This document shows positions 16,563 through 25,858 of a stretch of DNA of 64,000 nucleotides, one piece after another. The position numbers and the translations under genes were made by a program. The notes beneath the pieces are model-generated. The model was not told where the DNA came from. It saw only the letters and a program-made list of their open reading frames with translations, and did not search any database. Origin of the DNA: Streptomyces sp. NBC_01260 (GTDB lineage Bacteria; Actinomycetota; Actinomycetes; Streptomycetales; Streptomycetaceae); assembly GCF_036226405.1 (NCBI RefSeq), contig NZ_CP108464.1, positions 6,882,001 to 6,946,000 on the forward strand, in the 5' to 3' direction. The first letter of the stretch is position 1, and each line of letters starts with the position of its first letter.

Positions 16563-16970
16563 CTACCTGCTGTGTCGTGCCTTCTCGAAGGCGGCCAGTT
16601 CTCCCGCATTGCCGATGAAGGCAGGGCCGCAGCGTGGAGGCAGACGCTCGATGACCATCGCTACCGCGTCCTGCGCGCTGTACGTCTCGGCGATCCGAGG
16701 GCTGCTCCGATGTGGTCCTTCGACGTAGTACCGGCCGTCCTTCAGTGTGCCGACGTAAGAGATGTCCCAGGTGTAATCCATCTCCGTGCACCTGCTGAAG
16801 TGCAGCTCCCACATACCGGTCCACGGGGAGAGCTGACGAAGCAACGGTTCGGCGCACGCTACCCGCACGAGCTTGGCAAACGTTTCCAGAAGCGGTGATT
16901 CTTCCGGCCGGGACGGTGCGCCGTAAGTGGTCAGGATGTCGTGCCAGGCTGCGTCGACGATGTTGGTCAT
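16563..16970 (-). CDS. DUF6193-family protein
   Basis: 135 residues starting MTNIVDAAWHDILTTYG. The FAKLVRVACAEPLLRQL, LHFSRCTEMDYTWDI and ERLPPRCGPAFIGN segments match a Streptomyces family annotated as DUF6193 natural-product-biosynthesis protein; its biochemical role is not established. The gene appears intact and ends two bases from the transposase fragment, so the insertion apparently landed just downstream. No operon partner remains. Confidence 0.7.
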   Translation of the reverse strand: MTNIVDAAWHDILTTYGAPSRPEESPLLETFAKLVRVACAEPLLRQLSPWTGMWELHFSRCTEMDYTWDISYVGTLKDGRYYVEGPHRSSPRIAETYSAQDAVAMVIERLPPRCGPAFIGNAGELAAFEKARHSR

Positions 16971-17160
16971 ACCGCTATTGTGCGGGCCCCTACCGCCTTG
17001 TCTTCAAAGATCACCCGTCAGTGGATCATGGCCGGATGCAGAGACATCAACTCACCGATCAGGACAGGTACGAGCCCATATGGCTCAGACAGTTCATTTC
17101 CATGAGCCTGCCGTAGAGTTTTGCCCTGCATCTGCACATACGGAGATAGAGGGGTGCGTG

Positions 17161-17748
17161 ATGGAGCAAGGCATGCTGCCGCCGGGTCAACGGCTGGCGA
17201 AGGGCTGGCCCGTCTCGCACTATGGGCCGGTACCCCGCTTCCGCCCGGAACGGTGGACGCTCCAGGTCTTCGGCGCCACCATGAGCGGGGAGAAGTACTC
17301 CTGGGCCTACGAAGATCTCGCTGCCCTGCCAAGAGTCACCGTGTTCGCGGACCTGCACTGTGCCTCGGGAACCAGTACCACCGGCCACGAGTTCTTCGGC
17401 GTGCCCGCCTCCATCCTGCTGGAACTCGCCCCGCCCGCAGCGGATGTGTCGCACGTCATGGCATGGGCCGAATACGGATACAGCGCGAATCTCCGCCTCA
17501 GCGTCTTCACCGCCGACTCGACCGTCATGGCCACCCACCACAACGGCGAGCCCCTCACCGTCGAACACGGCTTCCCTCTGCGTCTGGTCGTTCCGCACCT
17601 CTACGGCTACAAAGGGCCCAAGTGGCTACGGGCCATTGAGTACATGACCCAGGACCGGCGCGGCTTCTGGGAGGAGCGCGGCTTCCACAACATCGCCGAT
17701 CCCAGCACCGGACGGCGGCATTCGTACCAGGAGGGCGAGAGCCGGTAA
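17161..17748 (+). CDS. Sulfite-oxidase-like molybdopterin oxidoreductase
   Basis: 195 residues corresponding to a compact sulfite-oxidase/MsrP-like molybdopterin-binding domain. Family features: PPGQRLAKGWPVSHYGPVP at the N-terminus, Cys67 in ADLHC as the probable molybdenum ligand, AWAEYGYSANLRL, FPLRLVVPHLYGYKGPKW and RRGFWEERGFHN. No signal peptide, so it is probably cytosolic. ATG at 17161 follows GAGGGG; a GTG directly before it (17158) is also in frame. Electron partner and substrate unknown; no heme or membrane gene adjoins. Confidence 0.9.
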   Translation: MEQGMLPPGQRLAKGWPVSHYGPVPRFRPERWTLQVFGATMSGEKYSWAYEDLAALPRVTVFADLHCASGTSTTGHEFFGVPASILLELAPPAADVSHVMAWAEYGYSANLRLSVFTADSTVMATHHNGEPLTVEHGFPLRLVVPHLYGYKGPKWLRAIEYMTQDRRGFWEERGFHNIADPSTGRRHSYQEGESR

Positions 17749-17787
17749 GCGGCCTCGGGGACCAACGGAAAGCTGGTAGCCGTGCTG

Positions 17788-18948
17788 TCACAGCAGCGCG
17801 AACTGCCCGTCCGGCCCTCCTCCTGGTGGTCGAGTACGGATGCGGGCCGCCGTGCCGCGGCCGCCACCGGCAGCACCCCCGCCGCCCGCAGCTCCTCCGC
17901 GCCGATCTGCGGGCCGTGTGCCAGTTCGTCCTGCCGGGGCCGCAGTTCGGCGAGCAGAGCGAGCAGTGTGATCAGTTCCAGCAGCTCGGACGTCCACTCC
18001 TGCGGCCAGGCTCGGGGCCGTACGGCCTCCAGGCCGTCCGTCCCGGCCACCGCCGTGCGCCGCTCGAACCACAGTTCCAGCATCCGTACGCCGCCGACCC
18101 GGAACTCCCACGCCCCGGCAGGCACCGGCGAGACGCGGCCCGTGCCGAGGAGCAGCGCCTCTTCCTCGGAGTCGTACGACAGGTCCGACGGGGTCCCCGC
18201 CGCGGGCCCCGCGCAACTGGAGCCGCAGCAGCTCCCGCCCCAGCTCCACCCCCGCCGACCAGCGCGCCGTGTCTGCGGGCAGGGGCACCACGCAGCCGGC
18301 CGGGGAGTGCCGGGCCGCTGCGAGGATCCAGGCGAGCACGGACTCCGGGGAGACCGCGTCCCCGTGGCGGCCGTGCAGCAGTGCGAGCAGACCGGGGGCC
18401 AGATTGGGTTCGAGGCCGCCGGGGCGCCGGTAGAGCGGACGGATCCGGCCGGGGCGGCCCGCGGGGGAGTGCCCGTCGGGGAGCAGCGCCGTCACGGACA
18501 GGGCGGGGCCGGTGTCCTGGGGCACCCGGCCGTGCTCGACGGCGAAGAGCTGGTGCCCGTCGGCGACCCGCCACAGTTCGGGGCGGGCGGCGTCTATCAG
18601 CCGGTGGTCGGGGAGCAGCCACTGCTCGTCGAACGGGCCGTGCAGAATCCGTACCGGCTCCGGGCACGGGCCCGGCTCGCGGGCGAACCGGCCGGTCCCG
18701 GCGGTCTGTCCGGGCAGGGCGGCCACCGGTGTGTGCGGGGTACGGGAGCGGGTGGGCGCGAACAGCCGCTCGCGCTCGGCGTCCCCGGCTCGCACCAGCC
18801 GCTCCCAGCGGGCCCTGAGCGAGGCCGCGTCCGGGGCCGTCACCCAGGGGCGTCCGGTCCGCAGCGGCCGCACGGACCAGGGCATGAGGTCATCGAGGAG
18901 CGGGCCGCACGGGCCCTCGCCGGAGCCGGCCGCTGCCGGTGCTGCCAC
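17788..18948 (-). pseudogene. ISP-type restriction-modification specificity-domain protein, doubly frameshifted
   Basis: Translation from GTG 18948 (GGGGAGG eight bases upstream) reads LLDDLMPWSVRPLRTG, RPTRSRTPHTP-like and GRIRPLYRRPGGLEPNLAPG, as in the Streptomyces DNA methyltransferase/type ISP C-terminal specificity family. Near 18185-18200 the homology moves to the next frame (SYDSEEEALLLGTGRV, MLELWFERR, WPQEWTSELLELITLL, SVLDHQEEG) and near 17815-17822 it returns to the first frame for the ending PDGQFALL. The two shifts compensate, and both fall at G/C runs. Either the gene is mutated over about 125 codons or two sequencing errors exist. If intact, about 386 residues. Confidence 0.62.
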
Positions 18949-19063
18949 CGTGTCGTCCTCCCCGTCGCCACGTCCGCCGCCTTCCCCGGCATCGTAACGG
19001 CGCCGCCGGGGCCGGGGGCAGGGTGCCCGCGCGGTGGGCCGGGAGGGGGAAGAGGCTGTGGCG

Positions 19064-19873
19064 TCAGTGCGCCTCCACCGTGACCGAGAACGAGAACCGG
19101 TCGCCCCGGTAACGGATCTGCGCCACATCGACCACCCGGCCGCTCTCGTCGTACGTCACGCCCGTGTAGTACAGGATCGGGCTGAGCAGCGGGACCCGGA
19201 GCAGATCGGCGGTGACCGGGTCGGCGAGCCGGGCCTCGACCGTGTCGGTGATCCTCGCGATCCGGACACCGACGCGGTCGCGCAGCACCTTGGTCATCGG
19301 CCAGCGGGCGAGATCGGTGGGGTCGAGCCCGGCCGCGACGTCCGGATGGATCCAGTTCCGGGCCCAGTTGGTGGGCTCGCCGCTCTCCTCGTCGCACCGC
19401 AGCCGCCGGTAGCCGACGACCTCCGCGCAGCCGGGGAAGTACTCCGCGACATCGCCCGGCACGGCGAGCGGGCCGTGGTCGAGCACCGTGGTCAGTTCGC
19501 CCGACTGCTGGGCGACGATCGCGTCGATCGAGCCGAGCAGCCGGACCGGTGACACCCGGCGGGCGCGCGGTTCGATGAACGTGCCGCGCCGCCGGTGCCG
19601 GCTGATCAGCCCCTCCGTCTCCAGCTCCTTGAGCGCCTGGCGCATGGTGAGGACACTGACGCCGTAGTGCGCGGCGAGCTGTTCCTCGGTCGGCAGCCGC
19701 AGTGTCGCGTCCGGGGTGCGGCCCAGTATCGAGGCCCGCAACGACTGCGACACCTGGTACCACAGCGGCAGTTTGCGGTTCAGGACCAGCGAGTCGGGCG
19801 CGAAGGCGGCCCCCTGGGGTGCGGGGGGCTTCAGAGGGCTCTGCGGGACCTGAGTCACCTGAGTCACCTGCAT
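19064..19873 (-). CDS. GntR-family (HutC/UTRA) regulator of homogentisate catabolism
   Basis: 269 residues. Winged helix at about 35-105 (PLWYQVSQSLRASILGR, RLPTEEQLAAHYGVSVLTMRQALKELE in pieces, then RRRGTFIEP) and a UTRA effector domain from about 120 to the end. It lies 40 bases downstream of hmgA on the same strand and is probably cotranscribed. The palindrome at 21266-21285 in the hmgA promoter is its likely operator. An effector such as homogentisate or a related aromatic is plausible but unproven. Confidence 0.87.
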   Translation of the reverse strand: MQVTQVTQVPQSPLKPPAPQGAAFAPDSLVLNRKLPLWYQVSQSLRASILGRTPDATLRLPTEEQLAAHYGVSVLTMRQALKELETEGLISRHRRRGTFIEPRARRVSPVRLLGSIDAIVAQQSGELTTVLDHGPLAVPGDVAEYFPGCAEVVGYRRLRCDEESGEPTNWARNWIHPDVAAGLDPTDLARWPMTKVLRDRVGVRIARITDTVEARLADPVTADLLRVPLLSPILYYTGVTYDESGRVVDVAQIRYRGDRFSFSVTVEAH

Positions 19874-19913
19874 TCTTCGTCGCTGGGGAGGGGTGGGGGG
19901 CGGAGCGGGGCCG

Positions 19914-21242
19914 TTACGGCCTGAAGTTGCGGCTCAGACCCTGCCACACGTCGTCGTAGCCGTGCTGGAGATGGCCGGCGGTCACGGCCTGCCCGGTCGC
20001 CGTGACGGGCCAGCGGGTCTCGAACATGAAGGCCAGGCCGTCGTCGATCTTCTGCGGCTTCAGCTCCGCCGAGCTCGCCCGCTCGAAGGTCTCCCGGTCC
20101 GGGCCGTGCGCCGACATCATGTTGTGCAGTGAGCCGCCGCCGGGCACGAAGCCCCCCTTGCCCGCCGTCTTCGCGTCGTACGCGCCCTCGATCAGGCCCA
20201 TGTACTCGCTCATCACGTTGCGATGGAAGTACGGCGGCCGGAAGGTGTCCTCGCCGACCAGCCAGCGCGGGGCGAACACCACGAAGTCGACCCCGGCCAG
20301 ACCGGGGGTGTCCGACGGCGAGGTCAGCACCGTGAAGATCGACGGGTCCGGGTGGTCGTAGCTGATCGAGCCGATGACATTGAACCGGTGCAGGTCATAG
20401 ACGTACGGGGTGTGGTTGCCGTGCCAGGCGACCACATCGAGCGGCGAGTGGTCGTACGTCGCCGACCAGAGGTTGCCGCAGAACTTGTTGACCACCTCGA
20501 CCGGCCGCTCCACGTCCTCGTACGCGGCGACCGGGGCGAGGAAGTCCCGTGCGTTGGCGAGCCCGTTGGCACCGATCGGGCCCAGTTCGGGCAGGACGAA
20601 GGGCTGGCCGTAGTTCTCGCAGACGTAGCCGCGCGCGGTGGTGTCGAGCAGCTCGACCCGGAAGCGGACGCCGCGCGGGATCAGCGCGACATGGCCCGGT
20701 TCGGCGCGCAGCAGGCCGAGTTCGGTGCGCAGCAGGAGGCCGCCGTGCTCGGGGACGATCAGCAGCTCGCCGTCGCTGTCGCTGAACACCCGGTCGGTCA
20801 TCGCGGCGTTGGCGTGGTAGAGGTGCACGGCCATGCCGCTGCGCTGTGCCGCGTCTCCGTTGCCTCCCAGCGTCCACAGGCCGGACAGGAAGTCGGTACC
20901 GGGCGCGGGCTCCGGGAGCGGGTCCCAGCGCAGCCGGTTGGGATCGGGGACGGATTCGGTGAACGGTGCGGTGCGGACGGCCCCGTTGTCGATCCGGAGG
21001 AACGGCGGGTGGGCCGCGGAGGGGTGGATCCGGTAGAGCCACGAGCGGCGGTTGTGGGCGCGCGGCTCGGTGAAGGCCGAGCCGCTCAGCTGCTCCGCGT
21101 AGAGCCCCAGGGGTGCGCGCTGCGGCGAGTTGCGGCCGTGCGGCAGCGCCCCCGGCACCGCCTCCGAGCTGTGCTGATTGCCGAAACCGGCGGAATACTC
21201 CAGCCCTTGTGCCGTCTTCCTCGCCTGCTCGATGCCGCTCAT
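19914..21242 (-). CDS. hmgA: Homogentisate 1,2-dioxygenase
   Basis: 442 residues, the normal length. Opens the aromatic ring of homogentisate to maleylacetoacetate in tyrosine/phenylalanine degradation, using Fe(II). Family sequence is continuous: [15 protein letters not shown] at the N-terminus, [34 protein letters not shown] with His and Glu iron ligands, [15 protein letters not shown] near the third ligand, and FMFETRWP. The start at 21242 gives MSGIEQAR. Followed by its probable GntR regulator; divergent from the beta-helix gene. No fumarylacetoacetase or isomerase gene is in the window. Confidence 0.96.
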   Translation of the reverse strand: MSGIEQARKTAQGLEYSAGFGNQHSSEAVPGALPHGRNSPQRAPLGLYAEQLSGSAFTEPRAHNRRSWLYRIHPSAAHPPFLRIDNGAVRTAPFTESVPDPNRLRWDPLPEPAPGTDFLSGLWTLGGNGDAAQRSGMAVHLYHANAAMTDRVFSDSDGELLIVPEHGGLLLRTELGLLRAEPGHVALIPRGVRFRVELLDTTARGYVCENYGQPFVLPELGPIGANGLANARDFLAPVAAYEDVERPVEVVNKFCGNLWSATYDHSPLDVVAWHGNHTPYVYDLHRFNVIGSISYDHPDPSIFTVLTSPSDTPGLAGVDFVVFAPRWLVGEDTFRPPYFHRNVMSEYMGLIEGAYDAKTAGKGGFVPGGGSLHNMMSAHGPDRETFERASSAELKPQKIDDGLAFMFETRWPVTATGQAVTAGHLQHGYDDVWQGLSRNFRP

Positions 21243-21265
21243 GTGTGCTCCCGGTGCCGAAGGAA

Positions 21266-21285
21266 TCCTATGGGTAACCGTAGGA
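21266..21285. promoter_or_regulatory. Palindromic operator upstream of hmgA
   Basis: TCCTATGGGTAACCGTAGGA is symmetric at 16 of 20 positions, with perfect TCCTA/TAGGA ends, and lies 24-43 bases upstream of the hmgA start. Its size and symmetry fit a GntR/HutC dimer, most simply the regulator encoded behind hmgA. Confidence 0.68.
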
Positions 21286-21363
21286 ATCAAAAGGAGGTGA
21301 GTCAACGGCATTCGTGGTGCACGGGGGGTTCCAAAAGCTGAACAATGCTCTACTCTCCGGCAC

Positions 21364-23547
21364 ATGTCGTGGACACGAAAACTTCTGGTGATCCTGGCGG
21401 CGCTCGCCGCCGCCCTCCTCGCGGCCCCGGCCGCCCAGGCACACGAGGAACGGCCGGTCACCCTGCCCGACGGAACCGGCAGCGTTCCCGTGCACCGCGC
21501 CGGCGAGCCGGATCTCCTGGTCTGCAAGAGCGACCGGGCCGACTTCGAGCACCGGATATCGGGCTTCCCCGACGCCCTGCGGTCCAGGAACCTGACGCTC
21601 TTCGACCGGTGCCAGAAGTCCGGCTACCGCCACCTCCAGCAGGCCGTCGACGCGGTCACCGCGCCCGGTAAGAACATCGCGATCCTGCCGGGCCTCTACG
21701 AGGAGGAGCCCTCGCTGCCGGCCCCGACCGGGGAGTGCACCAGGCTGAAGGCCCCCAACTCCCAGCTCGGATACCAGATCCTGAGCTACGCCCAGCAGGC
21801 GAAGTGCCCGCACAACCAGAACCTGGTGGCGATCCTCGGCAAGAAGGACCTCCAGATCGAGGGCACCGGCGCCGAGCGCACGGACGTCGTCATCGACGCC
21901 AAGTACCGCAAGCTCAACGCGATCCGGGCGGACGGCTCCGACGGCGTCTACTTCAAGAACTTCACCGCCCAGCGCACCACCTTCAACTCGCTGTACATCC
22001 TGGCCCAGGACGGCTTCGTCATCGACGACGTGCTGACCCGCTGGAACGACGAGTACGGCTTCCTGACCTTCGCCAGCGACCACGGCCTCTACAAGAACTG
22101 CGAGTCGTACGGGAACGGCGACTCCGGCATCTACCCCGGCAGCGCGTCGAACATCAACGACGCCTACGGCTACAAGGTCCCGCGCTACTCGATCGAGATC
22201 ACCGGCTGCCACAGCCACCACAACATGGTCGGCTACTCCGGCACCGCGGGTGACTCCGTCTACGTCCACGACAACGAGTTCGACCACAACATGGGTGGCG
22301 CCTCGATGGACAGCGCCTTCCCCGGCCACCCCGGGCTGCCGCAGAACCACGCCCGCTTCGAGCGCAATCTGATCCACGACAACAACGCCGACTACTACCG
22401 GTACGTCGCCGACGGCACCTGCGCCAAGCCGCCGGTCGAGCGAGGGTACGAGAACGGGGTGGTCTGCCCGCAGATCTCCCTGCCGCCGGGCAGCGGCATC
22501 ATCACCGCGGGCGGCAACTGGAACATCTACGAGAACAACTGGGTCTACGGGCAGCAGCGCGCCGCCTTCTTCCTGAGCGCCGTACCCGCCTTCATCCGCG
22601 GCGAGGACGCCCTCGGCAAGCAGACCGACACCTCGCACCACAACCGGTACGCCAACAACCACCTCGGCACCGACAAGGCCGGCAACTCGCGGCCCAACCG
22701 CACCGACGTCTGGTGGGACGGCCAGGGCGACGGCAACTGCTGGCAGTCGGACACCAAGGCCTCCACGCCCCGCTCGCTGCCCGCCTGCGGCGACGAACGC
22801 GGCGCGGTCACCGGCAGCACCGACCGGCTGGTGGGCGAACCCGTCAAGCTCGCCCAACTGCTGGTCTGCGCCGACTACAGCGTGCAGGCGCGCCGGCTGC
22901 CGGCCGGCTGCGACTGGTACGGCGCACGCGGGATCGAGCGCATCGAGTTGCAGGCGGCCCTGGGCATCGCGGTGGTGCTCGTGCTGGTCGGCGGCGTGCT
23001 GTGGTGGCGCAGGATGCGATCGAGCAGGCTTGCCACGGCGGCCTCGGTCCTCGGTCTCATCGGCCTCGGGCTGGACGTGGCCGGGTCGACCATGGGGCTC
23101 GCCTCCTCGTACCTGCCCGCCGTCGCGCTGCTGCTGACCGGGCTCTGGTGGACGGGCATCGGGCTGGTGCTGCGGCGGGAGCGGCCGGCGCTGGGCTGGA
23201 CCACGGTGGTGCTGGGCGCGCTCACGCTGCTCGACGCGCTGGACAAGGGTGTGTTCATGATCCCCTGGATCCCGCTGAGCCCCGCCTGGGTACGGGGGCT
23301 GCTCGGCGTGATCTGGGTGGTGTGGGCCGTGGTGGCCGCCGCCCGGCACGGAGAGCGGGAGCCCGGGAAGCCGGATCCGGACGACATCGCGGCTGCGGAC
23401 GCCGGTGCGGACCGAGCCTCGGAGCAGAACCCGGACCACGTCCCGGACCGGGTTCCGGCTGCCGGCGGCGCCCCCGCCCCGGACGGTACCTCCACGCCGC
23501 CGGCGCCCCCTGCCGCCGCACCCACCCAGGACGGAGACGCCTCGTGA
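21364..23547 (+). CDS. Secreted right-handed beta-helix protein with C-terminal membrane anchor
   Basis: 727 residues. Signal peptide 1-27 (ends AAQA/HEERP). Residues about 85-490 form a right-handed parallel beta-helix: repeated short turns such as [56 protein letters not shown] and [15 protein letters not shown], rich in Asn/His. About four hydrophobic segments follow (roughly 530-665), then a Pro/Ala/Asp-rich tail. NosD and pectin-lyase-like folds share this helix, but no catalytic residues can be assigned. Stop overlaps the next start (GTGA); first gene of a three-gene operon. Confidence 0.85.
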   Translation: MSWTRKLLVILAALAAALLAAPAAQAHEERPVTLPDGTGSVPVHRAGEPDLLVCKSDRADFEHRISGFPDALRSRNLTLFDRCQKSGYRHLQQAVDAVTAPGKNIAILPGLYEEEPSLPAPTGECTRLKAPNSQLGYQILSYAQQAKCPHNQNLVAILGKKDLQIEGTGAERTDVVIDAKYRKLNAIRADGSDGVYFKNFTAQRTTFNSLYILAQDGFVIDDVLTRWNDEYGFLTFASDHGLYKNCESYGNGDSGIYPGSASNINDAYGYKVPRYSIEITGCHSHHNMVGYSGTAGDSVYVHDNEFDHNMGGASMDSAFPGHPGLPQNHARFERNLIHDNNADYYRYVADGTCAKPPVERGYENGVVCPQISLPPGSGIITAGGNWNIYENNWVYGQQRAAFFLSAVPAFIRGEDALGKQTDTSHHNRYANNHLGTDKAGNSRPNRTDVWWDGQGDGNCWQSDTKASTPRSLPACGDERGAVTGSTDRLVGEPVKLAQLLVCADYSVQARRLPAGCDWYGARGIERIELQAALGIAVVLVLVGGVLWWRRMRSSRLATAASVLGLIGLGLDVAGSTMGLASSYLPAVALLLTGLWWTGIGLVLRRERPALGWTTVVLGALTLLDALDKGVFMIPWIPLSPAWVRGLLGVIWVVWAVVAAARHGEREPGKPDPDDIAAADAGADRASEQNPDHVPDRVPAAGGAPAPDGTSTPPAPPAAAPTQDGDAS

Positions 23548-24395
23548 CACGCCTTCAGGACCGGGCACCGGCCGCCCCGCGGCCGCGGACCGGCCGCAGG
23601 ACCGCCCTCTGCGTGCTCACCGCAGCCGCCCTCGTGCTCGGCGCGGGCGCCTGCGGCGGGCGGGCCACCACGCATCACAAGCCGGGCACCAGCCACGAGC
23701 AGGCCACCGGCAGCATCGGCCGGCTGCTGTCCTCGGGCGACGGCTCCGGTCACCGGCTGCGCCAGGTCGACGCCAAGGGCGCGCCGGCGGTGACCGTCGC
23801 CGTGCGGCCGGACTCGGAGGACGGCTGGAACGTCCACCTCTCGGTACGGAACTTCCGGTTCACCCCGGACAGCGTGGGCGGCGGCGCCCTCCTCGGCCGG
23901 GGCCACGCCCGCCTCTTCCTCGACGGCCACCCGCTCGCCCGGGTCTACGGAGCCTGGTTCCACCTGCCGGAGTCACTGCTCCGCAGCGCCGGGGGCGGCA
24001 CCGAACTCACCGCCCGCCTCTACGCCGACGACCACACCGCCTGGGCCGTCGGCTCCACCCCGGTCCAGGCCACCGCCGCCCTCACCGCCACCGCGACGAC
24101 CGCCCCCGCATCCACCCCCGCCGAGCCCGCCCCCGACACCACGCTGGAGATCTCCGTCCGCGACGGCAAGGTCAGCCCGGCGCCGGGCCGCGTCAAGATC
24201 AAGAAGGGCCGGACCGTGCGGCTCCGGGTCCGCAGTGACCACGACGACACCCTTCACGTGCACGGCTACGACAAGGAGGCGCGGCTGCCCGCGGGCCGAA
24301 CCGTCACGCTCACCTTCACCGCCGACCGCACCGGGCTCTTCGAGGTCGAGACGCATGAGTCCGATCTGCTCCTGACCCAACTCGTCGTACGGTGA
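23544..24395 (+). CDS. Exported cupredoxin-like (probable lipo)protein
   Basis: 283 residues from GTG 23544. N-terminal hydrophobic segment ends LVLGAGACGG, a weak lipobox with Cys as the probable lipidated residue. The middle (about 60-165) is a beta-rich domain of unknown family (VRNFRFTPDSVGGG, ARLFLDGHPLARVYG). Residues about 190-283 look like a cupredoxin fold: KVSPAPGRVKIKKGRTVRLRV, then DTLHVHGYD and TGLFEVETHESD, with clustered His at plausible copper positions, although a canonical Cys ligand is missing. Overlaps both neighbours by four bases, implying a stoichiometric envelope complex. Confidence 0.75.
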   Translation: MTRLQDRAPAAPRPRTGRRTALCVLTAAALVLGAGACGGRATTHHKPGTSHEQATGSIGRLLSSGDGSGHRLRQVDAKGAPAVTVAVRPDSEDGWNVHLSVRNFRFTPDSVGGGALLGRGHARLFLDGHPLARVYGAWFHLPESLLRSAGGGTELTARLYADDHTAWAVGSTPVQATAALTATATTAPASTPAEPAPDTTLEISVRDGKVSPAPGRVKIKKGRTVRLRVRSDHDDTLHVHGYDKEARLPAGRTVTLTFTADRTGLFEVETHESDLLLTQLVVR

Positions 24396-25714
24396 CCGCT
24401 GCTCCGGGCGGCGATGCCGGTGCCGGTGCCGTGAGCGTCCTCGCCCATGGCATCGGCGCCCAGCACGACCTGCCGCTCTCGCCCTTCTACGCGTTCGCGG
24501 GGGCTTTCGCGGCGCTGTTCGTCTCCTTTCTCGCACTCGGTCTGCTCTGGTCCGCCTCGCGGTTCCGGGGCGACCTGGCGGGCCGCCCGCTGCCGGCCGC
24601 CGTCCAGCGCGCGGCCGACGCGGGCGCCACCCGCGTCGCGGCCCGCGCGCTCGGTCTGGCCGCCGCACTCCTCGTCGTGCTGTGCCTGCTCCTCGGCCCG
24701 GCCGACCCGGACCGCAACCCGGCTCCCGGCGCCGTCTACGTACTCCTCTGGGTCGGGCTCGTCCCGGCCTCACTGCTCCTCGGCCCCGTCTGGCGGCTGC
24801 TCAACCCCCTGCGCACCCTCCACCTCCTGGCCTGTCGCGCACTGGGGCGCGACCCCGGCGCGGGCCGCCCCCTCCCCGTACGCCTCGGGATGTGGCCCGC
24901 GGCGGCCGGGCTCCTCGCCTTCACCTGGCTCGAACTCGTCGCCCCCGACCCGGCGTCACCCACCGCGCTGCTGCTCTTCCTCGCCCTGTACTGCGCCGTC
25001 CATCTCGCGGGCGCCGCCCGCCATGGCGCCCACTGGTTCGACCACGGCGACGCCTTCGAGGTCTATTCGGGACTCCTCGCCAGGCTCTCCCCGCTCGGCC
25101 GCCGGCCCGCCGACCGCCGACTCGTCCTGCGCTCCCCGTTCAACGGACTCGACGCCACACCACAGCTCCCCGGACTCGTCGCCACCGTCTGCGTCATGCT
25201 CGGCTCCACCGCCTACGACGGCTTCTCCGACGCACCCTCCTGGATCAACACCGTCCAGACCTCACCACTGGGCCGTACCACCGCGGCCACTCTCGGACTT
25301 CTGGGCGCCGTCGCCCTCGTCGCCACCCTCTACGCGCTCTGCGCCGGTGCCACCCGGCTGCTCTCCGGCCAACTGCCGCACCCCCTCACCGCCTTCGCGC
25401 ACTCCCTCGTCCCGATCGCCCTCGGCTATCTCGTGGCCCACTACTTCACACTCTTCGTCACCGAAGGTCCACGTACGGTCATGGTGGCGCTCGGCACTGA
25501 CAATCCGGCCCCGCCCGAGCCGCTCCTGGGGCCGGGCGGTGTCGCCACCCTCCAGGTCCTCGCGATCGTCCTCGGCCACGTCCTCGGCGTCGCCGCCGCC
25601 CATGACCGTTCCGTACGGCTCTTCCCGCCCGGACGCGCGATAGCCGGCCAACTCCCGCTGCTGGTCCTGATGATCGCGTACACCATCGGCGGGCTGAGCC
25701 TGCTCATCGCCTGA
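24392..25714 (+). CDS. Polytopic membrane protein of the beta-helix/cupredoxin operon
   Basis: 440 residues with about ten predicted membrane spans (for example FYAFAGAFAALFVSFLAL, LGLAAALLVVLCLLL, VYVLLWVGLVPASLLLG, LPLLVLMIAYTIGGLSLLIA). Conserved-looking polar positions sit in HGAHWFDHGDAFEVY and LGYLVAHYFTLFVTEG, both with His that could face the outer side. No known transporter signature. Translationally coupled to the cupredoxin-like gene (ATG-less GTGA overlap). Two hairpins close the operon. Probably the membrane part of a metal- or cofactor-handling system; this is inference. Confidence 0.75.
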   Translation: MTAAPGGDAGAGAVSVLAHGIGAQHDLPLSPFYAFAGAFAALFVSFLALGLLWSASRFRGDLAGRPLPAAVQRAADAGATRVAARALGLAAALLVVLCLLLGPADPDRNPAPGAVYVLLWVGLVPASLLLGPVWRLLNPLRTLHLLACRALGRDPGAGRPLPVRLGMWPAAAGLLAFTWLELVAPDPASPTALLLFLALYCAVHLAGAARHGAHWFDHGDAFEVYSGLLARLSPLGRRPADRRLVLRSPFNGLDATPQLPGLVATVCVMLGSTAYDGFSDAPSWINTVQTSPLGRTTAATLGLLGAVALVATLYALCAGATRLLSGQLPHPLTAFAHSLVPIALGYLVAHYFTLFVTEGPRTVMVALGTDNPAPPEPLLGPGGVATLQVLAIVLGHVLGVAAAHDRSVRLFPPGRAIAGQLPLLVLMIAYTIGGLSLLIA

Positions 25715-25724
25715 GACCCCGGTG

Positions 25725-25754
25725 CCCCCCCTGGACCGACCGGCACAGGGGGGG
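25725..25754 (+). terminator. Terminator after the membrane operon, first hairpin
   Basis: CCCCCCCTG pairs perfectly with CAGGGGGGG around a 12-base loop, 11 bases after the stop codon. Confidence 0.75.
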
Positions 25755-25776
25755 AGGGGGCGGGGCCGGCGCGCGC

Positions 25777-25806
25777 CTCCCCGGGCTTACGGCCCGGCCC
25801 GGGGAG
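25777..25806 (+). terminator. Second hairpin after the membrane operon
   Basis: CTCCCCGGG pairs perfectly with CCCGGGGAG around a 12-base loop. Tandem with the hairpin 23 bases upstream. Confidence 0.6.
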
Positions 25807-25858
25807 GGGGCCCGTTCGCCGGTCGGCCTTATGCCCGGTGAAGGAGGCCCACGGCATC

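Noticed and set aside
21268..23568. A 766-codon minus-strand frame opposite the beta-helix gene
   Set aside because: Valine/Gly/Arg-rich shadow translation; the plus-strand gene has a signal peptide, fold repeats and operon overlap.
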